Shown one piece after another: positions 10,350 through 22,299 of a DNA stretch of 64,000 nucleotides; the stretch's first letter is position 1; each line of letters opens with the position of its first letter. This stretch comes from Lepeophtheirus salmonis (lineage: Eukaryota > Arthropoda > Copepoda > Siphonostomatoida > Caligidae): assembly GCF_016086655.4 (NCBI RefSeq), contig NC_052140.2:15438001-15502000 (forward strand). The letters are read 5' to 3'. The position numbers and the translations under genes were made by a program. The notes under the pieces are model-generated. The model had not been told where the DNA came from and searched no databases. It saw only the letters and a list, made by a program, of their open reading frames with translations.

Positions 10350-13300
10350 AGTCATATAACTGCTAGTTTTGGATCCCCATTCTGTATTTTAATTTGCAAA
10401 AACAGTTATACATTATATAGAGGTACTTTTACAATCTGATTTTCAAAATTTTTGTTTGACTTTTTATTTGATTAATTACTAAGGGTTTGATAAACCCTGG
10501 AACACTCAATTGAAAAAACTATTAATGTTCTTATTTTATTTTCAAGTATTTATTGAAGGTTATATATAAGATAAAAACATTCTACTTAAAAACACTCAAA
10601 TATAAGACTTTCTTTTCTTTTTCTCAATATATTTTCACATTAAATGAATACTAATTTTTTTATTATTTAATATGGATATTTGTACCGATGTAAAGAAATG
10701 ATGGGTATTAATATTGATACTAAAATTTTATATCCAAACTAGCTAAATATATTAAGTAAAAGTAAAGATTTTGTACAAATGGTAAATTGTATCTATCATG
10801 CCGTTACTTTGCTAGCACGAAAGGATATTTTGTTCTGTTTTCTCCGCTGTCCATATTTGATTTTTTTTTTCTCTCAATCAGTGTTCTGAACGTTGATTGG
10901 TTGAACTAAAATAACCCCTTTTAAGGTTTGAACAATTTCCTAGAATTATAAAACAATAACACTGTTCAACAGAAAAAATGGTACAGGAAGAATATGTATA
11001 TGCTCAACCTAGTAGAGTTTCCTCCCTTGGTTCCGAATATGGCCTTATTTGTCTCTGTTAACATCGTGGCCTTCAAAACAAGACGTAAATTTTTATTACT
11101 CTTGCCTGTTTTTAAGGTTCAAAGCGTTTTTAAGCGCTCGGTGTTGAAGACAGGGATAAATATTGTGAATATATTTTGTGGCCTAATGTGAAATAATTTA
11201 AAACCATTTTTAAAATAAACTTATCCGGCTTATAACTGTAGTTACCTTTGTTGAAATTGGAAAATAAGTTCTTTTCATTCAGAAGCTCAAGACGAGTATA
11301 TTCAAAATATTTAAAATTTTCTCATTTGATAGTTGAAAGTCTGAGTTTTAATTTCGAAAAGTAGCCTCCCCAAAATGCATTATATAGTTGTCAATTTGTG
11401 ATAAGGCCTCGACAATATGTCAAGAATAAAACTCATTTTTGAATTAATCTCATTAGAAAAGTACATGTATTTGCATGACATAGCCTAGCTTGGAAGAAAA
11501 CCAAAGTGGAGGAAAGAGAGACAGAAAAAAGTAGGTGGTAGAACTTTAAAAGTGTTAAATGAAATCCCTCTTTGGGATTGGTGTTCATCAATGAAGAAGA
11601 TTGCATGTATAGGAAGGAATCCCTGCTGAACTACACCTTGCCAGTAGGCCCATTTTGTTGCACACTTTTTTCGAATTTAAATCCATCAAACTTTGCAAAA
11701 ATTGTTAATTTTGCAAATAAATTATTTTAATTGGTATTTTTTTAGAGCTATTCTCTAAAGTAACAATATTCAGCAAAAAAAAAAATCATATATAAAAAAA
11801 AATGATCCGCGTATAGTGGAGATCTATAATTCTTATTTCTTACATCTTCAGAAAGAAAAGATCCAAATATATTTTTTATATTTCAACAATATTTATTTAG
11901 TTGTACGTGAATATAAAAACAATCTTCAACCAAATTCAAACCCTTTTTAATCATTTGGTTAGTATACTCTAAATTAAATAGTCATTTACGTAATTCATAG
12001 AATCTCATAGTTGAAACGAAATTTTCCATTCCATCTTTTAAATGTTCAATCAAATATCAATTTGAAAGAGAATCTATTTGGTTAAATAAATAATTTTTCA
12101 AAATTAAATAACATAAAAGATTAGTCGAAGACATTTAAACTTTAGTATTGAGGTAAAATGTAATTATACTTTAAAAGAAAAATTGGAATGTAAAGGATGG
12201 TTATTAGTATTATTCCCTATGACACGTCTAATTAAGAGATTTTGTATACCATCTATAATATTATACTCTCTCACAATCAATGACATATTAATATGAATTA
12301 TGACATAATAATAATCAAATAAGTAAAAAATATATATTATACTCTATTTTTTTTTTAATTAGAGATGTACTGCGAGTAATGTTTTCTTCTATATCGACAA
12401 CTTAACATCATTATTATTAAATTAATATCTTAGGACAGGCTAATATTTGATATTGCAGCAGAATCAATCCCCTAACATCAAAAGCTCCATGCAAATAAGA
12501 TCAGTTATACTCTTACCATTGGATTTCGTTTCGACTACTTTTGAGTTATTGGTGGATTACGAAAGTGGTGAGTATTACCAATAAAGTTTCAACCTTAGAG
12601 TTGGAGACTCAGAGGCATCGAGGTATTTAACTTTTTTTTTTTTTTTGTGATAATCTTCTTCAATGACAGTAGCCAGTTTTTTTATTTAAATAAATCTATA
12701 TCACTTAAACATATTTATCATCCAGGAGTATACCGTCAAAACTCGATAACTCCACAGTAAAAATAGAGTTAATAGATATAAACACACATGATTGCAAGAT
12801 AATTTACTCCTCAGGCACAGGGAGAGAAGCACAAGTGAAGGGTCGAAGTGAACGCAACACAATCTATGATTGCCATAAGTTAATGAAGTATTCAGATATA
12901 TTTAATAATTTATATCATATTCACAAATGCATGCAGACTTTTGTGGATGAGATCCCCATCTTGTTCTAGTTCTACAACTCTAATATGGCCTTTGATGAAG
13001 AAAGGGACTGCATATGAATGTCAATTATTCTTCGCAACGCACCGCATCAGTAGTATTCTGTGATTCCTTTCAAATTCTTTGAAACCTACGTATTAGAGTT
13101 TGAGCATTTGTGATTGGATGAGAAGGGGATGAAAGATATATTCTAAAGATATTTCACGAGTCCCACGAGTTTCCTTATCCTATGTTGAATGATGATGATT
13201 GTTGTAAGATTTAATCCAGAGCTGAACTTGAAGCAGGGGACAATAAGTGATCCTGGAGAAGAGAGTGAGCGGCCCGAGCAAACTTGTTCAGTGCTTACAT

Positions 13301-13480
13301 AGATTTCAATTGTGAAAAGAGGAAGAGAAGATGATGATATTTATGATGGACGATGGATGAGCAGGAGTGAGTAGTGATAGACGATAAACAAGAAGAAGAG
13401 TAATGACGGGATTTACTTCTATTTCCCAAGCTATAAACAATATCCACGGATCGGGATTCCATCCCTACTCACAATTAAAG
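10350..13480. other. 3.1 kb AT-rich stretch without a recognised gene
   Basis: Both strands were read for transposase, retroelement and exon-like signals and none was convincing. A poly(T) run lies at 12630-12645. The open frame at 10994-11191 has no protein-like features. Confidence 0.4.
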
Positions 13481-13488
13481 ATTTCTCA

Positions 13489-13653
13489 TGACGTCATTTC
13501 TAATCCATAAACACCAAAACTCATTCATTTCCGTCTCCTATCCATCACAAGTCATCACTCCTCTCCCGTGCCGACTGCCAACTGTCGAGTCCTCCCTCTA
13601 TAGCCCTACACAAAAACAACTAACTAGAGTAGAAACATTAACGTATGACGTCA
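13489..13653. promoter_or_regulatory. Two TGACGTCA (CRE-type) palindromes
   Basis: TGACGTCA occurs at 13489-13496 and 13646-13653 in a locally C-rich, less AT-rich segment. The octamer is the binding site of CREB/ATF-type factors in animals. No gene start is visible nearby, so function is speculative. The same octamer occurs at 18674-18681 and 36011-36018. Confidence 0.25.
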
Positions 13654-13675
13654 CTAACTATCCCTCTTCAAAGTG

Positions 13676-13756
13676 GGAATGAAATGTCCGGGAATGAACT
13701 TTACAGGGAATGAAAAGACCAGGAATGAATTTACAGGGAATGAAATTACCGGCCAC
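13676..13756. repeat. GGGAATGAA tandem repeat
   Basis: GGGAATGAA or AGGAATGAA recurs five times in 80 bp, alternating with TTTACA and ACC spacers, giving a compound period of about 31 bp. In one frame this encodes the echo GNExTxNEFTGNEITG. It abuts the left edge of the mariner relic at 13.75 kb. Confidence 0.8.
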
Positions 13757-14125
13757 GGTTTAAGATGTTTTCCTTGCTATTTTTTGCTAAGATGTGGCCC
13801 TTCCTCATCTTGGATGAGTATTAACAAAGGTTTTTGTGAATGCTGTTTCAATTATTCTAACCGGTTAACTTCTCGATTGATTTCCCTGACGGACTTCCAT
13901 GGGTCTTCATTGACGATTTGCTGAATTTAGGGCACACATTTTTACCTCTAGACGCAGTCAATTCGACCTTAGCCCACATTGTTGTTACCTCAAAGTCAAC
14001 TTTAGAGGGCTTAAATTCCCTCCTAACCTTGCGAACAAACGTTGCACTGAATCCCAGAGTAAGAACAATTTTTATGTAGTCGCTACCGGTGCAGATTTCA
14101 AGAAGGGATCTATCTCTTTCCAAAT
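13757..14125 (-). pseudogene. Tc1/mariner transposase, N-terminal relic
   Basis: The minus strand has an 88-codon open frame from 14123 (RSLLEICTGSDYIKIVL, then GFSATFVRKVRREFK), consistent with a first helix-turn-helix. It is followed by MWAKVELTASRGKNVCPKF and, past a stop in a shifted frame, SKMRKGHILAKNSKENILNR, which resembles the linker before the catalytic domain (KMRxxHxLTxxxKExRLxR). The catalytic domain is absent. The match is to the general family pattern, so the call is moderate. Confidence 0.45.
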
Positions 14126-14369
14126 ATTGGGGAGAACAAATTTGTCAAAAGATTCAAGAAAAAAATATACAGGTGCAGGCTTGAACAATCTATTTATAAA
14201 AAATAGCTGCTTAGGTTCCCCTGTTTGCCCATAAGAGCCCACCAAAGTGGAGGCATAGATAGCTTACACAACCTATATATCACATTAAAATAATAGTATC
14301 ATTTTTTCCTTGAGTCGTACAATCCACATATATTTATTGCAGCAACTAGATCACAACAAATATACCAAA

Positions 14370-14391
14370 TAAACGTATGTACATACGTTTA
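14370..14391. repeat. Perfect 22-bp palindrome
   Basis: TAAACGTATGT at 14370-14380 is followed at once by its exact inverse ACATACGTTTA, with no loop. No gene is adjacent; the nearest feature is the mariner relic ending at 14125. Confidence 0.9.
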
Positions 14392-14399
14392 CAGCTTCA

Positions 14400-15220
14400 T
14401 TACAGGTGTGATAATGGTTAACCAATGTCTTTGTCCTTAATCGTTGTTGACCATTAGGTTATGGGGGCTGATAAGCTCTTGTTTTGTTTGATAGACGCTT
14501 TCATTTCTCAAAAAACTAACATTTATCTATGTACCCAAAAAGTATCTACCTTAAAAGAATTAATGGGCTATTTTATGAGGCACATTCCCCCCTAAAAATA
14601 AATAAATATTGAATGATATTCAAAATTTATTTATTTTTTATAACTATTCACAACTTATTATCCAAATCATTTGGACTTTACATGGAAGGGAGAATCAAAT
14701 CGAAGGAAATATTTCATTGTCATCAAATTTAATAGTATTTGATGACCACCCAAAAAGGTACCCATTATATATATACCTATACCTAATAATGATAATAAAT
14801 ATGTATCGAAGCACAAGCAAAGGAAAAAAATATTCATTATATTGATAGATTTACCTTTGGTTCTAGTAATAGTGTGATGAGTCTTTTTTTCCCATGGATT
14901 TTGACCTCTATTATAAATGTCCTTAACCCTCCAGTACTCCGCTTCAAATTCAAACGCGAGTAGTTTTATGGGGAGTTTTGCCACCCCTCAATATATTATA
15001 TATATTTGTAGCATCAAACTATATTTTCCAATACTAATTGTTACATATGATACCGTATGTAGAGATGGGAACACTAAGCATTATTTTGCGTTTGAGTTTT
15101 AAGTAAATGGCTTTTTTTTATTACTTTTCAAGTGCTGTTATCTTTTTACAATCATTTTTAATGTGAAAACATCTAGGTATAAAGTAACTCCAAGTGTGTG
15201 TTCTCATGAATGATGGAGAC
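14400..15220. other. AT-rich stretch without a recognised gene
   Basis: The overlapping open frames on the two strands between 14609 and 15102 share no feature with known proteins. No repeat was recognised. Confidence 0.4.
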
Positions 15221-15221
15221 T

Positions 15222-15645
15222 CTACATGCACCCGAAAGGTGTTGGCATCAGGGCTGTGGGAGGGGGGGGGGGTAAAAGTGTAAGAAAATAATTCAAAGGA
15301 GTCTTACAACAGAGGACATAGATTTTTTTTTTTTGATTGCCAGTGTCATATGTGGCCTCTCCATCTTTACAAGCCTCTTTCCACCCACTATTTTGATAGA
15401 TCTCTGGAAACTCTGGTATGAAACCCCGATATCTCTCGCATGGGCCCTCATGAACTTGAGGGGATTGCATGGGATGTTTTATTTAACTCCTTGAGGTCAA
15501 GTTTAACCTTATCGACAGAGCTCTTCTTCATTCAACGTTCCAGACTTGCTGACGGCGCAGATGGTGGTCCAGGAGACGCCCAACTGCTTGTAGTACACAA
15601 ATAAAAATTCGTAGATCACGTTCACGTGTCATTTTCCGACTTGTA
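15222..15645 (-). pseudogene. Tc1/mariner transposase, N-terminal (two helix-turn-helix) relic
   Basis: On the minus strand, in pieces and several frames: GVSWTTICAVSKSGTLNEEE (first helix-turn-helix, 15575-15510), then an uninterrupted block from about 15480 to 15345 containing NPLKFMRAHARDIGVSYQS and RSIKIVGGKRLVKMERPHM, which is the second helix-turn-helix and linker of the mariner-like group (SMRxHARDIGVSxxTVxRAI). A T-run and G-run at 15265-15335 end it, and the catalytic domain is missing. Confidence 0.7.
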
Positions 15646-15870
15646 CGTATGCTAGAGAGCTCAGGTATGCTTTGTTTTGTAAATAATTGTTTATGCTTTA
15701 ATAGCACGGTATATGAATTAATTTCAATCCCTCAACCTTAATTAATTATTAAATTAGTGAGTCTTCAGATTTTCCAAATACTACCCTGTATGTTCAATAC
15801 TCTTATTAGATATTTTATATATTTTTTTGCTAAATAAACAATCGACATTTTATGAAACATTTTAAGGAAC

Positions 15871-16157
15871 GGTAGTTAAGGACTACTCCCAAGGACTGAC
15901 AGTCCTAAGGACGGATAGACCCGATCCTTAGGACTGAACTAGATCGAATAAATAAGGACTTATACGACATTACTCTAGTCACGGGCCTACATCAGATGAT
16001 GAGGATGAAATCCCTTTGTATCCAAGTGCTCATAACACCATTAGAAAATGGTTTTTGATGTTTTATGTATGTACATAAATGTATCATCATATTTTCTCGT
16101 AGAGGGGATGGGGGATAAGACATGACAATAACAACATCAACAGTCCTTAATCACAAT
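15871..16157. repeat. GGACT inverted-repeat element, copy 1 (MITE-like)
   Basis: GTAGTTAAGGACTA near 15871 and CAGTCCTTAATCAC near 16144-16157 are imperfect inverses. Inside the left end are further AGGACTGACAGTCCT and AAGGACGG...TCCTTAGGA hairpins. It is related in motif content to the element at 35.59-35.91 kb. No coding capacity. Confidence 0.4.
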
Positions 16158-16692
16158 AATAATATAAGATGACTTTTTGAATTATTATTTATTACGGATG
16201 GATCTCTTATTCGTAAACACTAAACATTCGATTTGTGGATGGTACTACAAAAAAAAAATAGGTATATATAATTTTATTAGCGTTTATTTTGAAGAAAAAG
16301 AAGAAGAATTTTCATTTCTGTTCTTTTTGTGTGTGTGAGAAAATCAGAGGAAGGAAAAATACATATGATGAAGAAACTACGAGTACAAACACATGATGAA
16401 GAAAATGAAAAATTATGAATACAAACGATGAAAAATAAAATATCATTAATTGATATAGATTAAAGATGAGTAGATACATTATATATATTTATTATACAGA
16501 GTGTGCGTCTATGGGGAGCTGGGGATACAACACTTTTGACTTACTAGACAACAAAAAGTAAGGGTGTTTAGGCTCTTTGACAAAACTTTGTTCATTTTGA
16601 ATAATCATTTTTAGAAAACACAAAGAACTATTTTTTCCCCCGGGAAATCCTATACTTTACAAATACATAATATAAATTAACTTTATGAAATT

Positions 16693-17521
16693 ACACAGGG
16701 TTGATCTTAAGTAGAGGAACATATTTTGTTATTTTCAATTGTTAACTTTAAACGAGAGGTTTTGTGAGGAGGTTTATTTAAAAAATCGTCTGAAAAAAGC
16801 GCTTGGAACATTTTTTAATCAATATGTGAGCCTTCAGCCATAACAATTGTCCCAATACCAAGCCTTTTATGATGTAGTTATACTTGAGTTCGGTCCAATC
16901 CTGGAATGATGGAAGCCTCTTGAGACAGGACAATCTTGCTAGGAAGAGAAAACACCCTCTCCTCTAGACACGACTAAATAGAGTAGTCCAAGTGTTTCTC
17001 ATCCGGAGAGGAGGGGTGCCATATTTTGTGTTCCCAATTGTTCGATGGCCTGATGACACGGAACTCCGTCTTGAGTGAAAACAAAGATATCCTCAACTTT
17101 TCTCTGGCGGCCCTAGGTAGCACTTTCTTATCTAAAAGCTCGATGTAAGCATCTGTATTGACCTTCACCTTCCTCTGCACAAAAATGAGAGGCCGAACTT
17201 TGCCTGTGCCGGCCACAACTCCAAAGACCTTGGTGACGTTGAATATGTTCATGGAACGATGAATAGTGGTATGGTTGCATCCCAGTTCCTGGGATATGGC
17301 CATGGGGGACATGCCGCGTGAGAGAAGCTTCAAAATTTCACTCTTTTGTTGCTCCATTTTACTCGTTCTCGTTTGCTTTGTTTTTATTTGAGTCGAAATT
17401 TTCCATAAGGAATCTTGAGTCACCAAATCTATTTTTCGCCGAGTTTGAAGACCATCGACGTATAAATTTCCGATTTATTCTAATTTAAATTAAGTGCACA
17501 CTAGATAAGACCAACCCTTTA
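16693..17521 (-). mobile_element. Mariner-like element with both termini, internally deleted
   Basis: The left terminus CAGGGTTGATCTTAAGTAG at 16696 is matched by the right terminus AGATAAGACCAACCCTTTAG (ending near 17520). Both termini therefore start CAGGGTTGRTCTTA or AAGGGTTGGTCTTA, and each is next to a TA. Length is about 0.83 kb versus about 1.3 kb for a full element. The related terminus CAGGGTGGATCTTATCTAAT is found at 33846. Confidence 0.75.
16795..17426 (-). pseudogene. Mariner-like (DD37D-type) transposase, deleted
   Basis: The 150-codon minus frame starting at 17426 contains MEQQKSEILKLLSRGMSP and AISQELGCNHTTIHRSMNIF (first helix-turn-helix). It then jumps directly to VTKVFGVVAGTGKVRPLIF and KVNTDAYIELLDKKVLPRA, the block before the second catalytic D. 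That D lies in another frame as FTQDGVPCHQA. After a second deletion the frame shows HPSSPDEKHLDYSI, the SSPDLNPLDYSIW block, and ends in a stop. Farther left the C-terminus survives as GTIVMAEGSHID. The second helix-turn-helix and the first catalytic D are missing. Confidence 0.8.
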
Positions 17522-17524
17522 GTT

Positions 17525-18600
17525 ATGTAATTATTAAATTAAACGTTCAATAATAATTATTGAAAAATCACACTTAAACAGCCTCCCCTTCAAGCCATTG
17601 CCCTGCCTTCATACATTCTGTATACCAATGAAGCCTAAAGATATACAATAACAAAAAAAAACACACACACAGTAAAGAGGGGACAGTTTCAAAAAGTGTT
17701 GCAATTGTCCCCAGTTTACTGAACGTTTTAAAATCACATATCACTGTTATTTTGTCACAAAAATTTTCCCCAATTTTAAACTTTTCTCTACGGTATATTC
17801 TTAGTGTTTTTAAGTTTTTTAAATTCAATGTTTGAACATGGATCTTTATTGTTATATCTCACCATATACATAGATCAGAAAAAAAAGAGAAAAATAGTGA
17901 TGAAATAAATAAAAAGCAGTGTTAAACCAAATAAAATTCAAAATTATAGCTAAAATTCTGGAGTATTTATACTCATCCTACGAATTTGAATGCATAGTCT
18001 ATAATTGACTCAAATATGGCCATGAAATATTGGGCAATATATTAAATATATATTTTTTCTGTACCTTTTTTTATGATTATTAGTGATACCATACAAATTA
18101 TCAAATTAAAAATTGCAGATTTCGGTAATAATAAAATTTCATAAAGATTTATTATTTTCACAGATCCAAACAAACTCAAGGATGCCACTAGAGGCTAAAA
18201 TATCTTATAATTGAAAAAAGATTTCAAGCAACTTTTGATTTTACCAATGTTTGATTTAGGTCCATTTATGTACTGAAAATAGGCCACAAAGATTAAAAAA
18301 TTAATTGAACTCTACTAATCTTTCTCTTTCCCGGGATATTATCTTTGGTCAGGATCCTGTGAATTATTTTTTAATTATGGAAACCTTTTAGTATATAAGA
18401 AATACTTTGAGATTTAAGTATTTCTTTTAATATTTTAAGAAAAAATAGTTAATTTGAAACTTTTCCCACCCAATGCTATTAAAACAAAGTTAGTTAGAAA
18501 TGATTTTCAGTTATCACTGATTATTTCCTAACATAATAGACGTCATTGCGAACCAAATAGAGGAGTATAATTATAGAAATATTTGAAAGCGTTAATGAAT
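17525..18600. other. AT-rich stretch without a recognised gene
   Basis: No transposase motif or repeat was seen. A short CA run (ACACACACACA) lies near 17660. Confidence 0.4.
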
Positions 18601-18639
18601 AAGGAAAAACAGATTTAAATCACTACATTTTGTATTTTG

Positions 18640-19290
18640 TCTGTATTACATTTATCCAAACAAATGTATCCGCTGACGTCACCAAGAAGAGAAAGAAAAC
18701 GAGTCTGCTGTGTTTATCCTACGATTTTCTAGTTGCCTAACACGGTGTTACCTCGATGACAACAAAATAAACTATGTATTTTGTTGTTAGCTGTCGAATC
18801 CCTTGTCTCACTTGATACGTCATGGCTATTTCATTATTTATTGTAAATAAACAAAGTAATCATTTATATTATACTTATGCTCTGTTCCCAAAAGGATAAG
18901 AATACAATTTTCTTGTTGATCCCTCGTCGTATTTGAGTGTATATATTGGCCATTTTATTATTTCTAGGAACAAATTTTGGTTATCATACACAAATACAAA
19001 TGTATAACTACGCTTTTAATATTCTATTACTAAACAATATAATAATATATTGACGAATAAAATACTATACAGATTTTAATAATATGAGATATCTATATGT
19101 AATTCATTTTAAAAATTTAGAAAAAATAACAATGGTAGTCTGGGATTACGTAAAATGTATAAATGGGAGATGGTTTGATTTACTTATCTGGATACCTAAC
19201 ATATGATTATGAATCTTTTTTTCTGTTTCTTTTTGGAGTGAAAGGTTGCGTGATACAATAAAGCTAACGACGTGCTAACCGTATTCTATT
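18640..19290 (-). repeat. Family B repeat, diverged copy D
   Basis: ACACGGTGTTACCTCGATGA (18739) and its neighbourhood are the inverse of the family B segment around 48.26-48.33 kb (ACATCGACAGCTGAAAAC...GAGGTAACG). The segment at 19230-19275 is the inverse of the ATTGTATCNCNCAACC segment at 40.39 and 48.07 kb. The intervening DNA has diverged beyond hand alignment. Confidence 0.4.
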
Positions 19291-19299
19291 AACATTGTA

Positions 19300-20070
19300 C
19301 CTACTTATATTGTCTCAATTTTCATGTTTTTCATTTTTAACTATTATCTTTTATAAGTGCACGGGTTGATTTTTCAAAGATTCTGGGTCCTGTGGGCATA
19401 AAAACCCCAAAAACCCTAGGAAAATCAAGAATCTTGAGAGATAAACCCCAATAGTTACCTTTGCTGGCTATGCATAAAGTAGTTTCCTTGTCGTTTGAAT
19501 ACATATATCCATGATAGGGGAAAGCTAAGAAATAAATATCCATTCTAATTCTATTTTGTTATTGTTTTAATAATATTAACAACAGGAAGGGAATTTTATG
19601 TTTTTTTTTCGTTTGATAGATAATAATTATACCTAGCTCTGGATTGCTCTAATGACTGATGATGACATGAATAAGTGACACATTCTAATCAGAGATGGGA
19701 TATTCATACATGAATACAAACAAACAGGAAAAAGTTGCATGATATGTAAACTAGGGTAAACTGATCATGGTTTGACTTTTTTAAAGAAGGACAGGATATT
19801 TGAATCAACTCAAAAATTAATTTGTTTTCTTTATATTTTAAACTGAACTTTTATAAAAGTCGATTTTCAAATATATTTGTCTCAAATACAACTGGACTTT
19901 TCATGAATGTACATATATTTAAAATAATGTCCCGAACAAAATATAAAAAGAGTCTGATAGCATGAACTAATGAGACCATATTTGATTTCCAAAGAGGGCG
20001 CCTGACGTAGGGGATGGGCTGGAAGGGCATTGTTAGAGACCCAAAGCTTGCAGCTACACTTAATTTCAAT
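19300..20070. other. AT-rich stretch without a recognised gene
   Basis: No family motif is visible in the short open frames here. Confidence 0.4.
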
Positions 20071-20075
20071 TTAAT

Positions 20076-20570
20076 CCCCGTTATTTTTAATAATGAGGCT
20101 TAATTACGCAATCAAAAAACAGCTGAAACAAAAAAAAAAGTTTGGTCTTTATTCCCCATCTCTTTATGTAAAAATGTCGAAAAACAGAAATAAATACATC
20201 GCGTTGAGATTTTCTCTGCGCCGTTGTCAGTGCCAAGAAGGTTCCACGCCGTTGGCATCCCCATCTCGACTCCTTTCAGATCAAGAAGTCCATTACAATC
20301 CCATACAACCAAGAAGAAACAAAACATTTGCAGCAACTATATGGATGACTTCAGACCCGTCTTCATGTGGCTCTCCAAACAGTCCGGACCTAAATCCCCT
20401 TCATTTTGCAATTTGGGTTGTCTTGGAGACGAATGTTTCCGGCATCTCTAATCCAAATTTGATTCGAGCTGTCATCATGACAGCGTGGTACTCCATGGAC
20501 ACGACTTTTACTGTCAATAGCTGCCAATCTGTTCGCTATTTTTAAACCCCAAAAGTAAAACGTCATTAAT
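20076..20570 (+). mobile_element. Family A mariner deletion derivative, copy 1
   Basis: The left end CCCCGTTATTTTTAATAATG at 20076 recurs at 23.5 and 28.46 kb. A 150-codon frame (20093-20545) fuses a helix-turn-helix remnant to the C-terminal catalytic block: SPNSPDLNPLHFAIW (the third catalytic D replaced by H), then VIMTAWYSMDTTFTVNSCQS. The same fusion point, shortly after an ARG/LYS-rich linker, is shared with the copies at 28.0-28.5 and 61.1-61.6 kb. That indicates one deleted element that was later multiplied. It cannot encode an active enzyme. Confidence 0.7.
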
Positions 20571-20579
20571 TAAATAATA

Positions 20580-21240
20580 AACAATTGAAATATATTTAAT
20601 AATTAAGTCATTTAAATTTTGTATTATCTTTTGTAAACTATTCCATCTATTGTGTACTTTTAAATATCAATTAAAATTGTAAAAATATTTGTTGTAATAT
20701 AAGGAAAAATAAAACTTTATTTTTCAATAATATTTACACTTGAGTTTGGGATTTTAACAAGAAATAATTTGTTATTCTTATAGTAAATTTTGATAAAAAT
20801 TTACTATGAAATATTCAATGCTATATTCGATTTTTTGTAATCAGATGAGTCCTCATTAGTTATAGATGAAGTTACGTGTGTTATATGAAATTATAGCTAG
20901 AATATTACATTTTTTGTGGTTACGGTTGTACGCCTCTATTCGTGCATAAAAGAAACAATACCCCTTAAAAAAATATTAGCATTACCCTGCTTGTCATAGA
21001 ATTTGAAGTGCCCTTGTTTAGATATTGACCTGATTAAGATTATTTAACAAACTTTTAAAAACATTTCACTCTATTTCTTATAATACTTATAAAAACTCCT
21101 TTTAATACTTACCAAAAGTTTTCAAGCCCATTGCTACTTCATACAGATTGTCTAAAAATAATCTTACAAACCATTGATGATTTGGTACAACATCTGGCAA
21201 CCCTATTTATAATTTGGCTAATGTAAACAAGTAGAATACT
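20580..21240. other. AT-rich stretch without a recognised gene
   Basis: Nothing beyond short A/T runs was seen. Confidence 0.4.
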
Positions 21241-21579
21241 TTTATTTCTTCTCGCCAAGTTTAGATCCGATAGCCTGGAAGGAAAATCCTGGCCACTCGG
21301 GCATGCCATGGTCACTGTCTATGTCATAAAAAAGATTATGAAGGATTACCTTGCTCAGAGCTCCAGGAGTTAGCATGAAATACAAAATGGACGACTTTGA
21401 AGCTAAAGGATAAGATCAACACTGATCCAAGGATTGCCGAGAGGAAACATCAAATGAGATCGGGGTTGCTATGTCCACAATTCTGAAAGTAATCAAAGAG
21501 ATTGGAATTAAGTCATATATGATACCGAGATTTCATATGTTCAATGAGAGGCAGCAGGCTACACGACGTCTCGAGTGCT

Positions 21580-21583
<4 letters not shown>

Positions 21584-21613
<30 letters not shown>

Positions 21614-22049
21614 AGAAGGAAAATTTCAAAATGAAATTTTTTGCCAAAAAAATGAAAAATTAATGTTTCGGCCAATTTTTGGAAAAATTAATATTTCTGC
21701 GAAAAATAGGAAAAATTAATGTTTTGTCTAAAATTCTAAAAATGAAATTTTTTAACATAATATTTCGAAAATTAAATTTCCACAGCTATTCACAAAAATT
21801 AAATTTCCACAGCTATTCACAAAAATTAAATTTCCACAGCTATTCACAAAAAATTAAATTTTTTGGAAAAAAATTTAAAAAATTAAATTTTTTCAAAGAA
21901 AATTTAAAAAATTAAATTTTCACAAATTAAACTTTTTGGTGAAAATATAAAAAAAATTCATAATTGTTTGACAGAAAATTAAATTTTTTGGCAAAAAAAG
22001 TGTAAAATTAAATCTTTATATTATATATATAACGTCTGGAGTGCTGCAA
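21584..22049. mobile_element. R1-like insert flanked by an 18-bp direct repeat
   Basis: ACGTCTCGAGTGCTGCAA (21566-21583) is repeated with one mismatch at 22032-22049 and brackets an insert that starts with a run of 31 A (21582-21612) and continues with AT-rich R1-body sequence. The duplication breaks the transposase frame in which RLECC occurs on both sides. The R1 termini (CAGGGG hairpin ends) are absent here. The long target duplication is more like target-primed retroposition, but the A-run is at the opposite side from what that mechanism gives in this orientation. Confidence 0.6.
21771..21852. repeat. 27-bp tandem repeat, three copies
   Basis: Three head-to-tail copies of the unit ATTAAATTTCCACAGCTATT plus CACAAAA start at 21771, 21798 and 21825 and are practically identical. 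In one frame they encode a nine-residue repeat (NFHSYSQKL). They lie within the R1-like insert and probably arose by local replication slippage. Confidence 0.9.
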
Positions 22050-22299
22050 TAAGATTTTGAACTGCATGAAAATGCAAGCCAACACGTCCAATGGGAATAT
22101 TTCATCCTTCAAGAATACCTTCACAGACCAAGTATCCCAGAGGGGATTATTTGTGGGAGCAGGATGTAGCTCCTTGCCACACAGCCAAAAATAACCAGCC
22201 CTTTCTAAACTCCAAATTTGCAAATTCCTGGGCCTTGGACTTTTGTCCTCAATAACTTGATTTTTTTAAAGTTAATTTCAGGGCACCCTGTACATAAGG

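Larger units (their letters stand above)
21245..22293 (+). pseudogene. Mariner-like transposase interrupted by an insertion
   Basis: The first part (21380-21583) gives LKDKINTDPRIAERKHQMRS, then STILKVIKEIGIKSYMIPRF and ERQQATRRLECC, the second helix-turn-helix and linker. The frame is then broken by a 466-base A-rich insert and resumes at 22033 with RLECCNKILNCMKMQANTSN. Near 22150-22175 another frame shows YLWEQDVAPCHTAK, the second catalytic block QDxAPxHTAK. The C-terminal third is missing. The 3' terminus CAGGGCACCCTGTA lies at 22279-22292. Confidence 0.75.

Noticed and set aside
21582..21612. 31-A run considered as the poly(A) tail of a plus-strand retrocopy ending there
   Set aside because: The run lies at the left edge of the insert, directly after the duplicated target site, with the insert body to its right. 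A retroposed tail would be at the right edge in plus orientation, or appear as T at the left edge in minus orientation.
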